From Desulfobacterales bacterium (GTDB lineage: Bacteria; Desulfobacterota; Desulfobacteria; Desulfobacterales; UBA5852), in assembly GCA_030065275.1 (NCBI GenBank), contig JASJCV010000004.1:1-37164 (forward strand): 37,164 bases of DNA, read 5' to 3'. The number at the start of each line of letters is the position of its first letter. Within the stretch, counting starts at the first letter, position 1. Of this stretch, positions 26,025-35,224 are shown piece by piece. Below the pieces are notes generated by a model. The model did no database searches. It worked only from the letters and a program-made list of their open reading frames with translations, and was not told where the DNA came from. The position numbers and the translations under genes are program-made.

Positions 26025-26129
26025 GGATTGATTCCCAGGCCAGGCCGCAGCCCATCGTGGCACCGCAGGCGTAGTGCATCTACGCCGAGGACGCCCCCGT
26101 GGGCGAGAACGCCGCATGGGGTTCAATCC
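26025..26129 (+). repeat. Structured intergenic repeat, copy C
   Basis: Outer arms GGATTGA (26025-26031) and TCAATCC (26123-26129) pair, followed by CCC/GGG. Core blocks AGGCCGCAG, ACCGCAGGCGTAG, CTACGCCGAGGA and GCGAGAACGCCGC match the reverse complement of copy B. The inner stem here is CCCA...GGC with GCC...TGGG, different bases from copy B but again paired. The right arm contains the TGA stop of the J-domain gene (26123-26125), so the element forms the immediate 3' UTR of that gene. Confidence 0.7.
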
Positions 26130-26863
26130 CGGCCACTGGGCGCCGGAATCGGTTGGACCCAACGATTGGTCATCCCATCATAGAACCACTTGTCCGGAAA
26201 TCCCCGGCGGCGATAATATGACGGGTTTTCGGTCCAGGCCATAAGGGACTCGTAGGCGTCGTGGATGCGGCGGAAGGCCTGGGCACTGCCGCCCAGGTCG
26301 GGGTGGTGGTGCTTGGCTTGCTCCCGGTAGGCTTTTTTGACGACCCGGCTCAGGTGATTGGAATTCAGGCTCTCGGGCGCAATTTTGAGGCGGGCCAGGC
26401 TCTTGGCTTTGACGGAAGGCCGGCAGCGCTCTTCGGGCATGACGTTGCGGACCGGGGTCGCCCCCTGGCGCGCCTGATTCAGCAGAAAGCGTGAGGCCAG
26501 ATATTTTTTGTTGGTGCGGCGGCGCTCGTCCCACCAGGCGTTGCCGAGCACGTTGGCCATGCGGCTGAAGGCGTCGGCGGGGGTGTCGCCAGGGCGGCGG
26601 GCATAGAGGTAGCTGTAAATCTCCCGCACCCCGTAGGGCAGGATGTCGAGCACAATGATGCGCTCGTCAAAGTGAAAGGTGGCGTAGCGGGTGTTGAGAG
26701 CCCTGAGGAGGCCGGTGCGCACATGGAGCTTGTAGCGCAGGCGCTGCCGGCAGGCCACCGAACAATACCGCCGTCGCCGGTGCATGCCCTCTCGGGTCCC
26801 GCAGGACAGGCAGGCGTTGCCGTTGGCGCGCGCGATCGCCCTGGCATTACGCGCCGGTGCCAT
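26123..26863 (-). CDS. Zinc-finger protein with C-terminal J domain
   Basis: 246-residue cytoplasmic protein. The N-terminus has a short CxxC...CxxxC zinc-finger-like module (ACLSCGTREG and CSVACRQR, about residues 18-40). The middle (about 45-160) has no recognised fold. A J domain lies at about 165-225, with the essential HPD tripeptide in HHHPDLGG, preceded by the basic helix VVKKAYREQAKHH. J domains stimulate DnaK ATPase, so it should be a DnaK co-chaperone with its own client-binding part. It lacks the G/F and CxxCxGxG modules of DnaJ. It is monocistronic, and the stop codon lies inside repeat copy C. Confidence 0.78.
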   Translation of the reverse strand: MAPARNARAIARANGNACLSCGTREGMHRRRRYCSVACRQRLRYKLHVRTGLLRALNTRYATFHFDERIIVLDILPYGVREIYSYLYARRPGDTPADAFSRMANVLGNAWWDERRRTNKKYLASRFLLNQARQGATPVRNVMPEERCRPSVKAKSLARLKIAPESLNSNHLSRVVKKAYREQAKHHHPDLGGSAQAFRRIHDAYESLMAWTENPSYYRRRGFPDKWFYDGMTNRWVQPIPAPSGRD

Positions 26864-26988
26864 CGGGCTCTCCGCCGCCTACCGAATTTGAGGACGGTAA
26901 AGGTTTCATTTCACCCACCAATGTTTACTATTCTCTCCAGTCATCATTGGCCCCAGATAATAACTGACGTACGTATGCAAAATTTCAA

Positions 26989-27111
26989 GACGGTTCCGTA
27001 ATAAGTCCGAGAGCAAGGCTTGCAAGGACCGAGGAATGAGGCGTACTTCAGTACGCCGCAGTGACGAGGGCCGAAGCATAACGCCGCTATCGGGCGTATT
27101 ACGGAAGCGTC
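26989..27111 (+). repeat. Structured intergenic repeat, copy 1 (uvrA leader)
   Basis: Outer arms GACGGTTCCGTAATA (26989-27003) and TATTACGGAAGCGTC (27097-27111) pair at 14 of 15 positions. The core has AGTCCGAGAGCAAGGCTTGC, a GGCGTACTTCAGTACGCC hairpin and GAAGCATAACGCCGCTATCG. The core is about 85% identical to copy 2 (34055-34171) by eye, but the arms are unrelated in sequence. It ends 12 bases before the uvrA start, next to its ribosome-binding site. Confidence 0.75.
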
Positions 27112-27123
27112 ATAAAGGTAGAG

Positions 27124-30100
27124 ATGAACGAACCCGTTATCAAGATCAAAGGCGCTCGCCAGCACAACCTCAAAAACCTCGACCTGGAGATCCCCCTGCA
27201 GCGCTTTACCGTGGTCACCGGGGTCAGTGGATCGGGCAAGTCGTCCCTGGCCCTCGACACGCTCTATGCTGAGGGCCAGCGCCGCTACGTGGAAACCTTT
27301 TCGCCCTACGCCCGCCAGTTCATGGACCGCATGGACCGGCCGCGGGTGGACAAGATCACCGGCATTCCCCCGGCCATCGCCATCGACCGCAAGGATCCCG
27401 TGCGCACCTCCCGCTCCAGCGTGGGCACCATGACCGAGATCACCGACTATGTCAAAATCCTTTTCGCCCGCCTGGCCGTGCTGCACTGTGCCTCTTGCGG
27501 CCGACCGGTCGTGCCCGAAACCCCCCAGGCCATCTGGCAGCGGCTCCGGTCGCTGCCGGAGGGCGAGCGCCTGGTGATCACCTTCCCGCTGGCTGCCGGG
27601 CAGCTCGACGACGATGGCAGTCCGGCGGCCATCCGCCGCAGCCTGCGGCGCCTGGGATTCGATCGCCTTTTTCACGATGGTTCGGTGGTGGACATCGACG
27701 ACTGGGCCTTTGCGCCCGCAGATCCGCCCCCGGACGTGGTGGTCGACCGGGTCGTCCTGCGTCGCGACCGGCGCGAACGGACCATCGACTCGCTCGAGAT
27801 GGCCCTGCGGTTTGGCGGCGGCCAGCTGACGGTCTGGCCCTCTACGGGCCGGCGCCTGGATTTCAGCAGCCGCCTGTCGTGCGCCCGATGCGGCCTGGAC
27901 TTCAGTCCGCCGCTGCCCAACCTGTTTTCGTTCAACAGCCCCATCGGCGCCTGCGAAACATGCCGGGGCTTCGGCCGCGTGATCGATATCGACCTGGACC
28001 TGATCATTCCCGACCGCGGCCTTTCCCTGGCCGAAGGAGCAGTCAAACCCTGGGGCCGTCGCGATGCCGACAACCCGCGGGTGGAGTTCGACGACCTCAT
28101 GGCTTTCTGCCGCCGGGCCCGGATTCCCACGGACATGCCCTTCGGGCGGCTGAAGAAAAGCCAGCAGCGGGCGATCGTCGACGGCACGGACGACTACTAC
28201 GGGATCCGCGGTTTTTTCCAATGGCTCGAGACCAAAACCTATAAAATGCACGTGCGCGTGTTTCTTTCGCGCTACCGCAGCTACAATGCCTGTCCGGACT
28301 GCGGCGGCACACGCTTCAAGCCCGAAACCCTTCTCTACCGGCTGGCCGGGGAAAACATTGGCGCCATCTACGCCCTGAACATCGACGCGGCCACGACCTT
28401 TTTCGACGGGCTGGGCGACATTGCCCGCAACGAGGCCGACCGCCTGGTGCTGGACGAGGTTCGCGGCCGCCTGCGCTACCTCCAGGACGTGGGCCTGGGC
28501 TACCTCACCCTGGACCGCCAGTCGCGCACTCTTTCCGGCGGGGAGGTCCAGCGCGTTTCTCTGGCTTCGGCACTGGGCTCCTCGCTGACCAACACCCTCT
28601 ACGTGCTGGACGAGCCCAGCATCGGCCTGCATCCCCGCGACAACCACCGCCTGATCGGGATCCTCAAAGGACTGCGCAAACTGGGCAACACCGTGGTGGT
28701 GGTGGAGCACGACCCGGACATCATCCGCGCCAGCGACTACATCCTGGACATGGGTCCGCGGGCCGGGGAACAAGGCGGTGAAATCCAGTATTTCGGGCCC
28801 ACCACCGGCATCAACGGTTCGCTGACCGGGGACTATCTCCGGGGGGCGAAGACCATTGCCGTCCCGGACAGGCGCCGTTTGCCGGATGAGCGGCGGCTTA
28901 CGATCCGGGCCGCCGCCCAGCACAACCTGCAGGCCATCGACGTGTCCATTCCGCTGGGGCTCTTCGTGGTGCTCACCGGGGTGTCCGGCTCGGGCAAGTC
29001 CACCCTGGCGGAGGAGATCGTCTACCGGGCGCTCAAGAAGCACCTGGGCGATTCCCAGGGCCGCCCCGGCCGCCACCGGGCGCTCGAGGGCGCGGACCTG
29101 GTGGGCGACGTGGCCCTGGTGGACCAGCGCCCCATCGGACGCACCCCCCGGGCCAACGCCCTGACCTACACCAAGGCCATGGACCCCATCCGCCGCCTGC
29201 TGGCCGCCACCGACGATGCCCGCTCCCAGGGCTTCGGGCCGGGGCATTTCTCCTTCAACGTGGACGGCGGGCGTTGCGAGACCTGCAAGGGCGACGGGTT
29301 CGAGAAAATCGAAATGCAGTTTCTCTCGGACGTCTACGTGGCCTGCCCCGGGTGCAACGGGAAGCGCTTTAAACCTGAAATTCTGTCTGTGACCTACAAC
29401 GGCCGCAACGTGGACGAAATTCTCAACCTGACGGTGGACCAGGCCCTGGTTTTTTTCACCGACCGCCGGCAGATCACAGGCGCGCTGCGCCCGCTGGCGG
29501 ACGTGGGGCTGGGGTATCTACGCCTGGGGCAGCCGCTCAACACGCTTTCCGGTGGCGAGGCCCAGCGCCTCAAACTCTCGCGTTTCCTGGCGCCCCGCCG
29601 CACAACCAAAGCCGGCGGCGCTCCGCTGCTTATATTCGACGAACCCACCACCGGGCTGCACTTCGAAGACATCCGCATCCTGCTCAAGGCCATGCAGACG
29701 CTGGTGGACCGCGGCCACAGCGTGCTCGTGATCGAGCACAACCTGGACGTGATCAAGGCGGCGGACTGGATCATCGACCTGGGGCCGGGCGGCGGGGACG
29801 CCGGCGGCCGGGTGGTGGCCCAGGGCCCCCCCGAAGCCCTAGCTCGGGTCCGCGATTCCCACACCGGTCGATTTCTGGAGGCGGCGCTGGCGGCCGAAGG
29901 AAGGGACAGCGTCACCCGGACAGCGGCGGATGCGGTGGCCGAGGCGGCCGCCGCCTTCACGCCCGCCCCGGCGTCCGAAACGATCCACATCCGGGGCGCC
30001 CGGGAGCACAACCTGCGGAACCTGGATGTCGCCATCCCCCACCGGGAGTTGGTGGTGCTCACCGGCGTTTCGGGGTCGGGCAAATCCACCCTGGCCTTCG

Positions 30101-32451
30101 ATATTCTGTTCGCCGAGGGCCAGCGTCGCTATCTGGAAAGCCTGGCCCCCTACGTGCGCCAGTATATGAAAATCCTGGAGCGTCCCGAGGTGGATCTCGT
30201 CACCGGACTGGCGCCCACCGTGGCCATCGAACAGCGCATCAGCCACGCCAGCCGCCGCTCCACCGTGGCCACCCTGACCGAAATCTACCATTTCCTGCGC
30301 CTGCTTTACAGCAAACTGGGCAGCCAGCACTGCACCGGATGCGGGCGGGCCCTTACGGCCCAGTCGCCCGAGGAGATCCTGGCGCAGATCAACACCCGTT
30401 TCTCCAAGGGACCGGGATGGATCCTGGCCCCCAAGATTGCCGGGCGCAAGGGCTTCCACAAAGAGGTCTTCAGCCAGGCGCTCAAGAAGGGGATCAAGCG
30501 CGCCCGGGTGGACGGGGTGCTCACGGCCATCGAGGCGGGCATGGCGCTGAGCCGCTACCACGAGCACACCATCGAACTGGTGGTGGGCAGCCTGGCCGCC
30601 AAGGACCGGGCCGGCATCGTGGCCCAAGCCCTTGAGGCGGGCGACGGCAGCCTGATCGTGCTGCGGGGAAAGAGGGAAGAAATTTTCAGCCGCCACGGCG
30701 TCTGCCCGGACTGCGGTATCGGGCTCGAAAAACTCGATCCCCGCCTGTTCTCCTTCAACAGCCGCCAGGGGGCCTGTCCCCAATGCAACGGCCTGGGGCA
30801 AATCGGAGGCGAGGACGACGAGGGGCCGCGCGAGACCTGCCCGGCCTGCAAAGGCAGCCGCCTGCGCCCCGAGGCCCTGGCCGTAACGGTGCGGGGTCGC
30901 TCGATCTGGGACCTGGTCCGACAGCCGGCGCGGGCGCTGGCGGCCGAGCTCGGCCGTTGGCGTTTTCCCCGCCACCAGCAGGCCGTGGCGGCGCCGGTCA
31001 TGGCCGAAACCCTCTCCCGGCTGTCGCTGCTGAACCGACTGGGCCTGGGCTACCTCTCTCTGGGACGCAGCGGCGACACGCTATCGGGGGGCGAAGCCCA
31101 GCGGGTGCGGCTGGCGGCCCAGCTGGGCTCCAACCTCACCGGTGTGACTTATGTTCTGGACGAGCCCACCATCGGACTGCACCCGCGGGACAATGGCATC
31201 CTGGTGGACGCCCTCAAGGAGCTGCGCGACCGCGGCAACACCATCGTGGTGGTAGAGCACGACGAGGAGACCATCCGGGCCGCCGACACCATCATCGACC
31301 TCGGCCCCGGCGCCGGGGAACTGGGGGGGCGGATCGTGGCCCGGGGGCGTATCGAAGATCTTCGTAAAGCCCAGGAATCGATTACGGGCGCCTTTCTCGG
31401 CGCCGGTCACAGCGGCAATGGCTCGCGCCTGCGCCTGCGGCCCAAGACACCCCGCCTCAAAATCCACGGGGCGGCCGCCAACAATCTTCGGCGCATCAAG
31501 GCCGAGCTGCCGCTGGGCTGCCTGGTGAGCGTCACCGGGGTAAGCGGGTCGGGCAAGTCGTCGCTGCTTAAGGAGGTCGTCTACAGGAACCTGGCCAACC
31601 TTCTGGGCCGGCGCCACGATCCGGCCGGTGCCTGCCGGCGGGTCACCGGGTGGCAGGCCCTGGATCGCGTGTTGGAGGTGGACCACAGCCCCATCGGCCG
31701 GACCCCGCGTTCGGTGCCGGCTTCCTACGTGGGGTTTCTGGCCGACATCCGCAAACTCTTCGCGCTTACTCCGGAGGCCCGCGCCCGGGGCTACCAGCCC
31801 GGTCGCTTTTCCTTCAACCTTGCGGGTGGGCGCTGCGAAGCCTGCCAGGGCCAGGGCCACCCCAAGGTGGCCATGAGTTTCCTGCCCGATGTCTACGTGC
31901 CCTGCGAGATCTGCCGGGGCGCGCGCTTCAACACCGAAACCCTGGCCATCACCTTCCGGGGCAAGACGATGGCCGAGGTGCTGGGCATGACGTTTGCCGA
32001 GGCCCTGCAGTTCTTCCACGCCATCCCCAACATCCGCAAAGCCGTTCAGTTTGTCTGCGACATCGGCCTGGGCTACCTGCGCCTGGGCCAGCCCAGTCCG
32101 ACCCTTTCGGGCGGCGAGGCCCAGCGCATCAAGCTGGCCCGCCAGCTGGTCAAACCCGCCCGCGGCCACACCCTTTTCATCCTGGACGAACCCACCACCG
32201 GACTGCACCTGGCCGATGTCACCCGGCTGGTGGACGTCCTCCAGGATTTAGTGGACCGGGGCAACACCGTGGCCGTGATCGAGCACAACCTCGACTTTAT
32301 CGCGGCCTCGGACTATATCATCGACCTCGGTCCCGAGGGCGGCGACCAGGGCGGGACGATCGTGGCCGCCGGGCCCCCGGCGGAAATCATGCGCCAGACC
32401 CGAAAATCCCACACGGCCAAGGCCCTGAAGGCCCATCTTAAAAAGAAATAA
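27124..32451 (+). CDS. uvrA: Tandem-fused excinuclease ABC subunit A (double UvrA)
   Basis: DNA damage recognition ATPase of nucleotide excision repair. At 1,775 residues it is twice the normal 940: two full UvrA units in one chain, replacing the usual homodimer. Four ABC domains are intact, with Walker A motifs near residues 33, 619, 981 and 1472 (GVSGSGKS each) and signatures LSGGE near 470, 808, 1320 and 1661. Each unit has the UvrA CxxC zinc modules (CARCG, CETCRG, CPDCGG, CPGCNG in the first; CPDCG, CPQCNG, CPACKG, CEACQG, CEICRG in the second). The two halves are clearly diverged. A linker of about 50 residues joins them near 925-975. AAAGGTAGAG precedes ATG 27124. Such fusions are known, for example in Chlamydia. 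Confidence 0.96.
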   Translation: MNEPVIKIKGARQHNLKNLDLEIPLQRFTVVTGVSGSGKSSLALDTLYAEGQRRYVETFSPYARQFMDRMDRPRVDKITGIPPAIAIDRKDPVRTSRSSVGTMTEITDYVKILFARLAVLHCASCGRPVVPETPQAIWQRLRSLPEGERLVITFPLAAGQLDDDGSPAAIRRSLRRLGFDRLFHDGSVVDIDDWAFAPADPPPDVVVDRVVLRRDRRERTIDSLEMALRFGGGQLTVWPSTGRRLDFSSRLSCARCGLDFSPPLPNLFSFNSPIGACETCRGFGRVIDIDLDLIIPDRGLSLAEGAVKPWGRRDADNPRVEFDDLMAFCRRARIPTDMPFGRLKKSQQRAIVDGTDDYYGIRGFFQWLETKTYKMHVRVFLSRYRSYNACPDCGGTRFKPETLLYRLAGENIGAIYALNIDAATTFFDGLGDIARNEADRLVLDEVRGRLRYLQDVGLGYLTLDRQSRTLSGGEVQRVSLASALGSSLTNTLYVLDEPSIGLHPRDNHRLIGILKGLRKLGNTVVVVEHDPDIIRASDYILDMGPRAGEQGGEIQYFGPTTGINGSLTGDYLRGAKTIAVPDRRRLPDERRLTIRAAAQHNLQAIDVSIPLGLFVVLTGVSGSGKSTLAEEIVYRALKKHLGDSQGRPGRHRALEGADLVGDVALVDQRPIGRTPRANALTYTKAMDPIRRLLAATDDARSQGFGPGHFSFNVDGGRCETCKGDGFEKIEMQFLSDVYVACPGCNGKRFKPEILSVTYNGRNVDEILNLTVDQALVFFTDRRQITGALRPLADVGLGYLRLGQPLNTLSGGEAQRLKLSRFLAPRRTTKAGGAPLLIFDEPTTGLHFEDIRILLKAMQTLVDRGHSVLVIEHNLDVIKAADWIIDLGPGGGDAGGRVVAQGPPEALARVRDSHTGRFLEAALAAEGRDSVTRTAADAVAEAAAAFTPAPASETIHIRGAREHNLRNLDVAIPHRELVVLTGVSGSGKSTLAFDILFAEGQRRYLESLAPYVRQYMKILERPEVDLVTGLAPTVAIEQRISHASRRSTVATLTEIYHFLRLLYSKLGSQHCTGCGRALTAQSPEEILAQINTRFSKGPGWILAPKIAGRKGFHKEVFSQALKKGIKRARVDGVLTAIEAGMALSRYHEHTIELVVGSLAAKDRAGIVAQALEAGDGSLIVLRGKREEIFSRHGVCPDCGIGLEKLDPRLFSFNSRQGACPQCNGLGQIGGEDDEGPRETCPACKGSRLRPEALAVTVRGRSIWDLVRQPARALAAELGRWRFPRHQQAVAAPVMAETLSRLSLLNRLGLGYLSLGRSGDTLSGGEAQRVRLAAQLGSNLTGVTYVLDEPTIGLHPRDNGILVDALKELRDRGNTIVVVEHDEETIRAADTIIDLGPGAGELGGRIVARGRIEDLRKAQESITGAFLGAGHSGNGSRLRLRPKTPRLKIHGAAANNLRRIKAELPLGCLVSVTGVSGSGKSSLLKEVVYRNLANLLGRRHDPAGACRRVTGWQALDRVLEVDHSPIGRTPRSVPASYVGFLADIRKLFALTPEARARGYQPGRFSFNLAGGRCEACQGQGHPKVAMSFLPDVYVPCEICRGARFNTETLAITFRGKTMAEVLGMTFAEALQFFHAIPNIRKAVQFVCDIGLGYLRLGQPSPTLSGGEAQRIKLARQLVKPARGHTLFILDEPTTGLHLADVTRLVDVLQDLVDRGNTVAVIEHNLDFIAASDYIIDLGPEGGDQGGTIVAAGPPAEIMRQTRKSHTAKALKAHLKKK

Positions 32452-32472
32452 AATCATAAATGCTCTAATTGC

Positions 32473-32501
32473 TTGACAATCCGCCAATTCGCACGTAGTG
32501 T
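32473..32501 (+). promoter_or_regulatory. Promoter of the rhlE transcript
   Basis: A perfect TTGACA (32473-32478) and TAGTGT (32496-32501) are 17 bases apart. Transcription would start near 32508, giving a leader of about 105 bases that contains a terminator-like hairpin. Confidence 0.5.
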
Positions 32502-32548
32502 GCCCCACAACGTTACCGCTGTTCCAGGAGAAAACTGATTGCATTGTG

Positions 32549-32579
32549 AGCCCCGGAATGTTCCGGGGCTTTTCTTTTT
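32549..32579 (+). terminator. Intrinsic terminator inside the rhlE leader (possible attenuator)
   Basis: AGCCCCGGAA (32549-32558) and TTCCGGGGCT (32561-32570) form a near-perfect hairpin followed by TTTCTTTTT. It ends 33 bases before the helicase start codon. It could end uvrA transcripts, but a promoter at 32473 lies between uvrA and this hairpin, so helicase transcripts must also pass it. Conditional read-through would then control helicase levels. Confidence 0.8.
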
Positions 32580-32611
32580 GAAGAGCACAACCCGAAGGAA
32601 TTTTGTAATAA

Positions 32612-33907
32612 ATGGATTTTAACACGTTTGATTTTCACCCCAAGGTGGCCGCCGGAATTGCCGCGGCCGGCTACACCACGCCGACCCCCATTCAGGTTCG
32701 GGCCATCCCTGAAGTGCTGCAGGGCCGCGATGTCATGGGCCTGGCCCAGACCGGCACCGGCAAGACGGCCGCGTTCGCGCTGCCGATTATAAACCGCCTG
32801 ATCAAGGGCCGCCGCGGGACGCTGCGCGCCCTGGTGGTGGCGCCCACCCGCGAGTTGGCCGAACAGATTCACGAATCTTTCCGCACCCTGGGCCGCAGGA
32901 GCGGTCTGCGCAGCAGCGCCGTCTACGGCGGGGTCGGCATCAACCCCCAGATCGACCGTCTGCGTCGCGGCGTCGATATCCTGGTGGCCTGCCCGGGACG
33001 CCTGCTGGACCACATCGAGCGCCGCACCGTCGACCTGTCCCGCCTCGAGGTGCTGGTGCTGGACGAAGCCGACCAGATGTTCGACATGGGATTTTTCCCG
33101 GATATCCGGCGCATCGTGGCCCGCCTGCCCAACGAACGGCAGACCCTCTTGTTTTCGGCCACCATGCCGGAGGAAATCAAGAAGCTCACCCGGGAGGTCC
33201 TGCGCCGGCCGGTCACCGTCCAGGTGGATCGCGTGGCCCCGGCCGCCACGGTCAGCCATGCTCTTTATCCGGTGGCCCCGCACCTCAAAACGGCGGTCCT
33301 GCTGGAACTGCTGCGGCACACCGACACCGGGTCGGTGCTCGTTTTCACCCGCACCAAGCACCGCGCCCGCACGCTGGGCCGCAAGCTCGAAAACGCCGGC
33401 TACCGTGCGGCCTCGCTTCAGGGGAACCTTTCCCAGAACCGCCGCAAGGCCGCGCTGGACGGCTTCCGGGACGGTAGGTTTCAAATGTTGGTGGCCACCG
33501 ACATCGCCGCCCGCGGCATCGATGTGAGCCAGGTTTCGCATGTCATCAACTACGATATCCCCGATACGCCCGAGGCCTACATCCACCGCATCGGCCGCAC
33601 CGGACGCGCGGCCCGCAGCGGTGATGCCTTCACCCTGGCCACCCCCGAGGACAACAGCATGGTGCGCAGCATCGAGCGTGTCCTGGGTGCCCCGCTGGAG
33701 CGCCGGCATCTTGAAGATTTCGACTACCAGCGCGCCGCCCCTCGGCGGAACGGTGAATTCAGCCGTCCGCCGCGAACGGCCTCCCGAAACCGCCGCCCCG
33801 CCTGGATAGGCAGGGGCACAAAGCCGGGTGCCGGCAGCGGGCGGCGGAGATCGTCTTCCCGGCCGCGCAAAGCCCGGCGAGGCAGCCTCCAGGCCGCCCT
33901 GGCCTGA
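32612..33907 (+). CDS. rhlE: DEAD-box RNA helicase, RhlE type
   Basis: ATP-dependent RNA helicase of 431 residues, probably active in ribosome assembly or RNA turnover, often in the cold. Motifs in order: Q motif (F6, GYTTPTPIQ), I AQTGTGKT (45-52), Ia PTRELAEQI, II LDEADQMFDMGF, III SAT, IV region VLVFTRTKHRA, V ATDIAARGID and VI HRIGRTGRA. The C-terminal 60 residues are Arg/Ser-rich and basic, a nonspecific RNA-binding tail common in RhlE. GAAGGA precedes ATG 32612. It has its own promoter and a leader terminator, which fits regulated expression. Confidence 0.93.
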   Translation: MDFNTFDFHPKVAAGIAAAGYTTPTPIQVRAIPEVLQGRDVMGLAQTGTGKTAAFALPIINRLIKGRRGTLRALVVAPTRELAEQIHESFRTLGRRSGLRSSAVYGGVGINPQIDRLRRGVDILVACPGRLLDHIERRTVDLSRLEVLVLDEADQMFDMGFFPDIRRIVARLPNERQTLLFSATMPEEIKKLTREVLRRPVTVQVDRVAPAATVSHALYPVAPHLKTAVLLELLRHTDTGSVLVFTRTKHRARTLGRKLENAGYRAASLQGNLSQNRRKAALDGFRDGRFQMLVATDIAARGIDVSQVSHVINYDIPDTPEAYIHRIGRTGRAARSGDAFTLATPEDNSMVRSIERVLGAPLERRHLEDFDYQRAAPRRNGEFSRPPRTASRNRRPAWIGRGTKPGAGSGRRRSSSRPRKARRGSLQAALA

Positions 33908-33939
33908 ATCGCAGTTTCCGATTTGGCTGAACTTCCCTG

Positions 33940-33966
33940 AAAAAAGGGTGGCCATCCGGCCACCCT
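33940..33966 (-). terminator. Intrinsic terminator for the minus-strand membrane protein gene
   Basis: On the minus strand AGGGTGGCC and GGCCACCCT (33958-33966 and 33945-33953) form a 9-bp stem with a 4-base loop, followed by a run of six T (33940-33945). It faces the small membrane protein gene that ends at 34166. On the plus strand the hairpin lacks a T-run but may still help to end the helicase transcript. Confidence 0.65.
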
Positions 33967-34054
33967 GGTCGTTTGCAAACACGCGGGCCTGGCCCATCGG
34001 CGCCGGGCCTTCCGTGGGCACGCGGCTCCGTCCGAATTATTGAACGGAGCGGAG

Positions 34055-34171
34055 GGCAAAGCAAAAAGTCCGAGAGCAAGGCTTGCGAGTCCGGAGGAGT
34101 GAGGCGTACATCGTTACGCCGCAGTGACGACGGGCGAAGCATAACGCCGCTATCGGGCTTTTTGCTTAGCC
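34055..34171 (+). repeat. Structured intergenic repeat, copy 2
   Basis: Outer arms GGCAAAGCAAAAAG (34055-34068) and CTTTTTGCTTAGCC (34158-34171) pair at 13 of 14 positions. The core nearly repeats copy 1: AGTCCGAGAGCAAGGCTTGC, GAGGCGTAC...TTACGCCGCAGTGACGA, GCGAAGCATAACGCCGCT. The right arm holds the last codon and TAA stop (34166-34168) of the minus-strand membrane protein gene. Confidence 0.75.
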
Positions 34172-34462
34172 ATCCCGGCGTTTAAAGCCGGTGAGCACCC
34201 ATACGGCTCCCCAGAAAGCAGCCACCGGCAGAACGCCCACGCTGGCGAACGTGACCAGGTCCCCTGCCCAGGGTTGGAGCCACAGCGCCGCGATGACCAG
34301 CCAGATCACCGATACAAACAGCGCCAGGCGCCACTTCCAGGGGATCTGCCTGATCTGGACCGGCGGTCTGGGGGTCTGTGCCGGGCGGGATACCATGCGG
34401 GGCAGGAAGAAGAGCACGATCACGATGAGGACCAGAACCAGAATTTCCTGAAGACCCGACAA
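34166..34462 (-). CDS. Small membrane protein of unknown function
   Basis: 98 residues with three predicted membrane helices (about 5-22, 45-65 and 69-90) and a basic end (GFKRRDG). No family is recognised. The start is a TTG at 34462 with a strong AAGGAG seven bases upstream, which supports real translation despite the rare start codon. The gene has its own terminator-like structure at 33940-33966 on the same strand, and its stop codon lies inside repeat copy 2. Cytoplasmic membrane location is inferred from hydrophobicity alone. Confidence 0.6.
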   Translation of the reverse strand: MSGLQEILVLVLIVIVLFFLPRMVSRPAQTPRPPVQIRQIPWKWRLALFVSVIWLVIAALWLQPWAGDLVTFASVGVLPVAAFWGAVWVLTGFKRRDG

Positions 34463-35224
34463 ATGCCGCTCCTTGGCATGTAATTAGATCGTGATCCGCA
34501 CAACCCGCCGATGGGCCGTGTTGGGGCGAGGTTCTATCGCAACCAGGCAGCAAGCACAACCCTTGGCCGGCGCGGGCGAGGAGCCGGCCTTTCATCCGCA
34601 TTGGAATCGCTATCGGAATCGCAATCGAATTATTTTGATTTTAGAACGTATCTCAAAATTAAGATTGGTGTTCCTGGCAAGGCATGAGGCTGGGTAAAAG
34701 CGGAGCATACAATCAGTATGTGAGTATTTTGAGCGGGCTCATAACACCGCCAGGGGCGCTTAGATTATTTTTAAGATGCGTTCTAATCAAAGGACGCTTT
34801 CAGAATCCTTCCTTGCGGCAATCGAATGGATTAAGAAATGAAACCAAAATAATTTCGCCCCGAAAAAACCGATCGGTGCCCATTATTGTAATCTGCGGCC
34901 AATGATATCCGTTCCTCGCGTCCTGTCGCCTTGGCACGCGAATACGGGCCCTCGGCCGCAGGCCGAGGCAAGTCGTTTCAATTTCTGGTTTTTTAGAAAA
35001 ATCGGCAATTGAGACTGCTTTTGGCGGTTCTTGGCGCCATAGCGTCATGGCGCGAGGTAACACCGTTGCCTGCTTCGCTGTTGTAAATCCCTGGAGCGCC
35101 TTTGCGACTCCGCGCGAGATCGGCTGCCAGCCGCTTTATTCCGGTCACATTACGCGAAATGGGCTCCGTGACGTGCCTCGATCCGGAAGCCCCCTCCTGG
35201 AATGGGCGGCCCATCCCCCGGGCG
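34463..35224. other. 760-base non-coding stretch with repeats and hairpins
   Basis: No convincing gene is seen between the small membrane protein and the ABC transporter genes. The stretch holds a GGCCGGC/GCCGGCC hairpin (about 34566-34588), two 12-base near-tandem units of GGAATCGCTATC type (34603-34626), structured repeat copy 3 (34633-34792), and a CCTCGGCC-gca-GGCCGAGG hairpin (34950-34968). It is more AT-rich than the coding regions, especially 34620-34900. Short open frames at 35047-35256 and 34993-35286 lack ribosome-binding sites and protein character; they may be remnants or chance. Confidence 0.6.
34633..34792 (+). repeat. Structured intergenic repeat, copy 3 (diverged, long arms)
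   Basis: Outer arms of about 25 bases: TTTGATTTTAGAACGTATCT near 34634 pairs with AGATGCGTTCTAATCAAA near 34774-34791 with small bulges and G-U pairs. The core keeps family features: GGCAAGGC, GGAGCATAC-aatca-GTATG hairpin and CTCATAACACCGCCAGG. The core differs more from copies 1 and 2 than they do from each other. It lies in a gene-free region. Confidence 0.6.

Noticed and set aside
26941-26965. An 18-base match (ATCATTGGCC-CAGAT) to the reverse strand near 34885-34907
   Set aside because: Too short and imperfect to call a repeat with only two occurrences; could be chance or a trace of a degraded repeat.
26944-29247. A 767-codon open frame on the minus strand opposite uvrA, and many similar long frames opposite other genes (for example 492-1715, 10515-12005, 35746-37068)
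   Set aside because: They lie opposite or across strong conserved genes, have no recognisable domains, and are expected in GC-rich DNA where the opposite-strand frame rarely meets stops.
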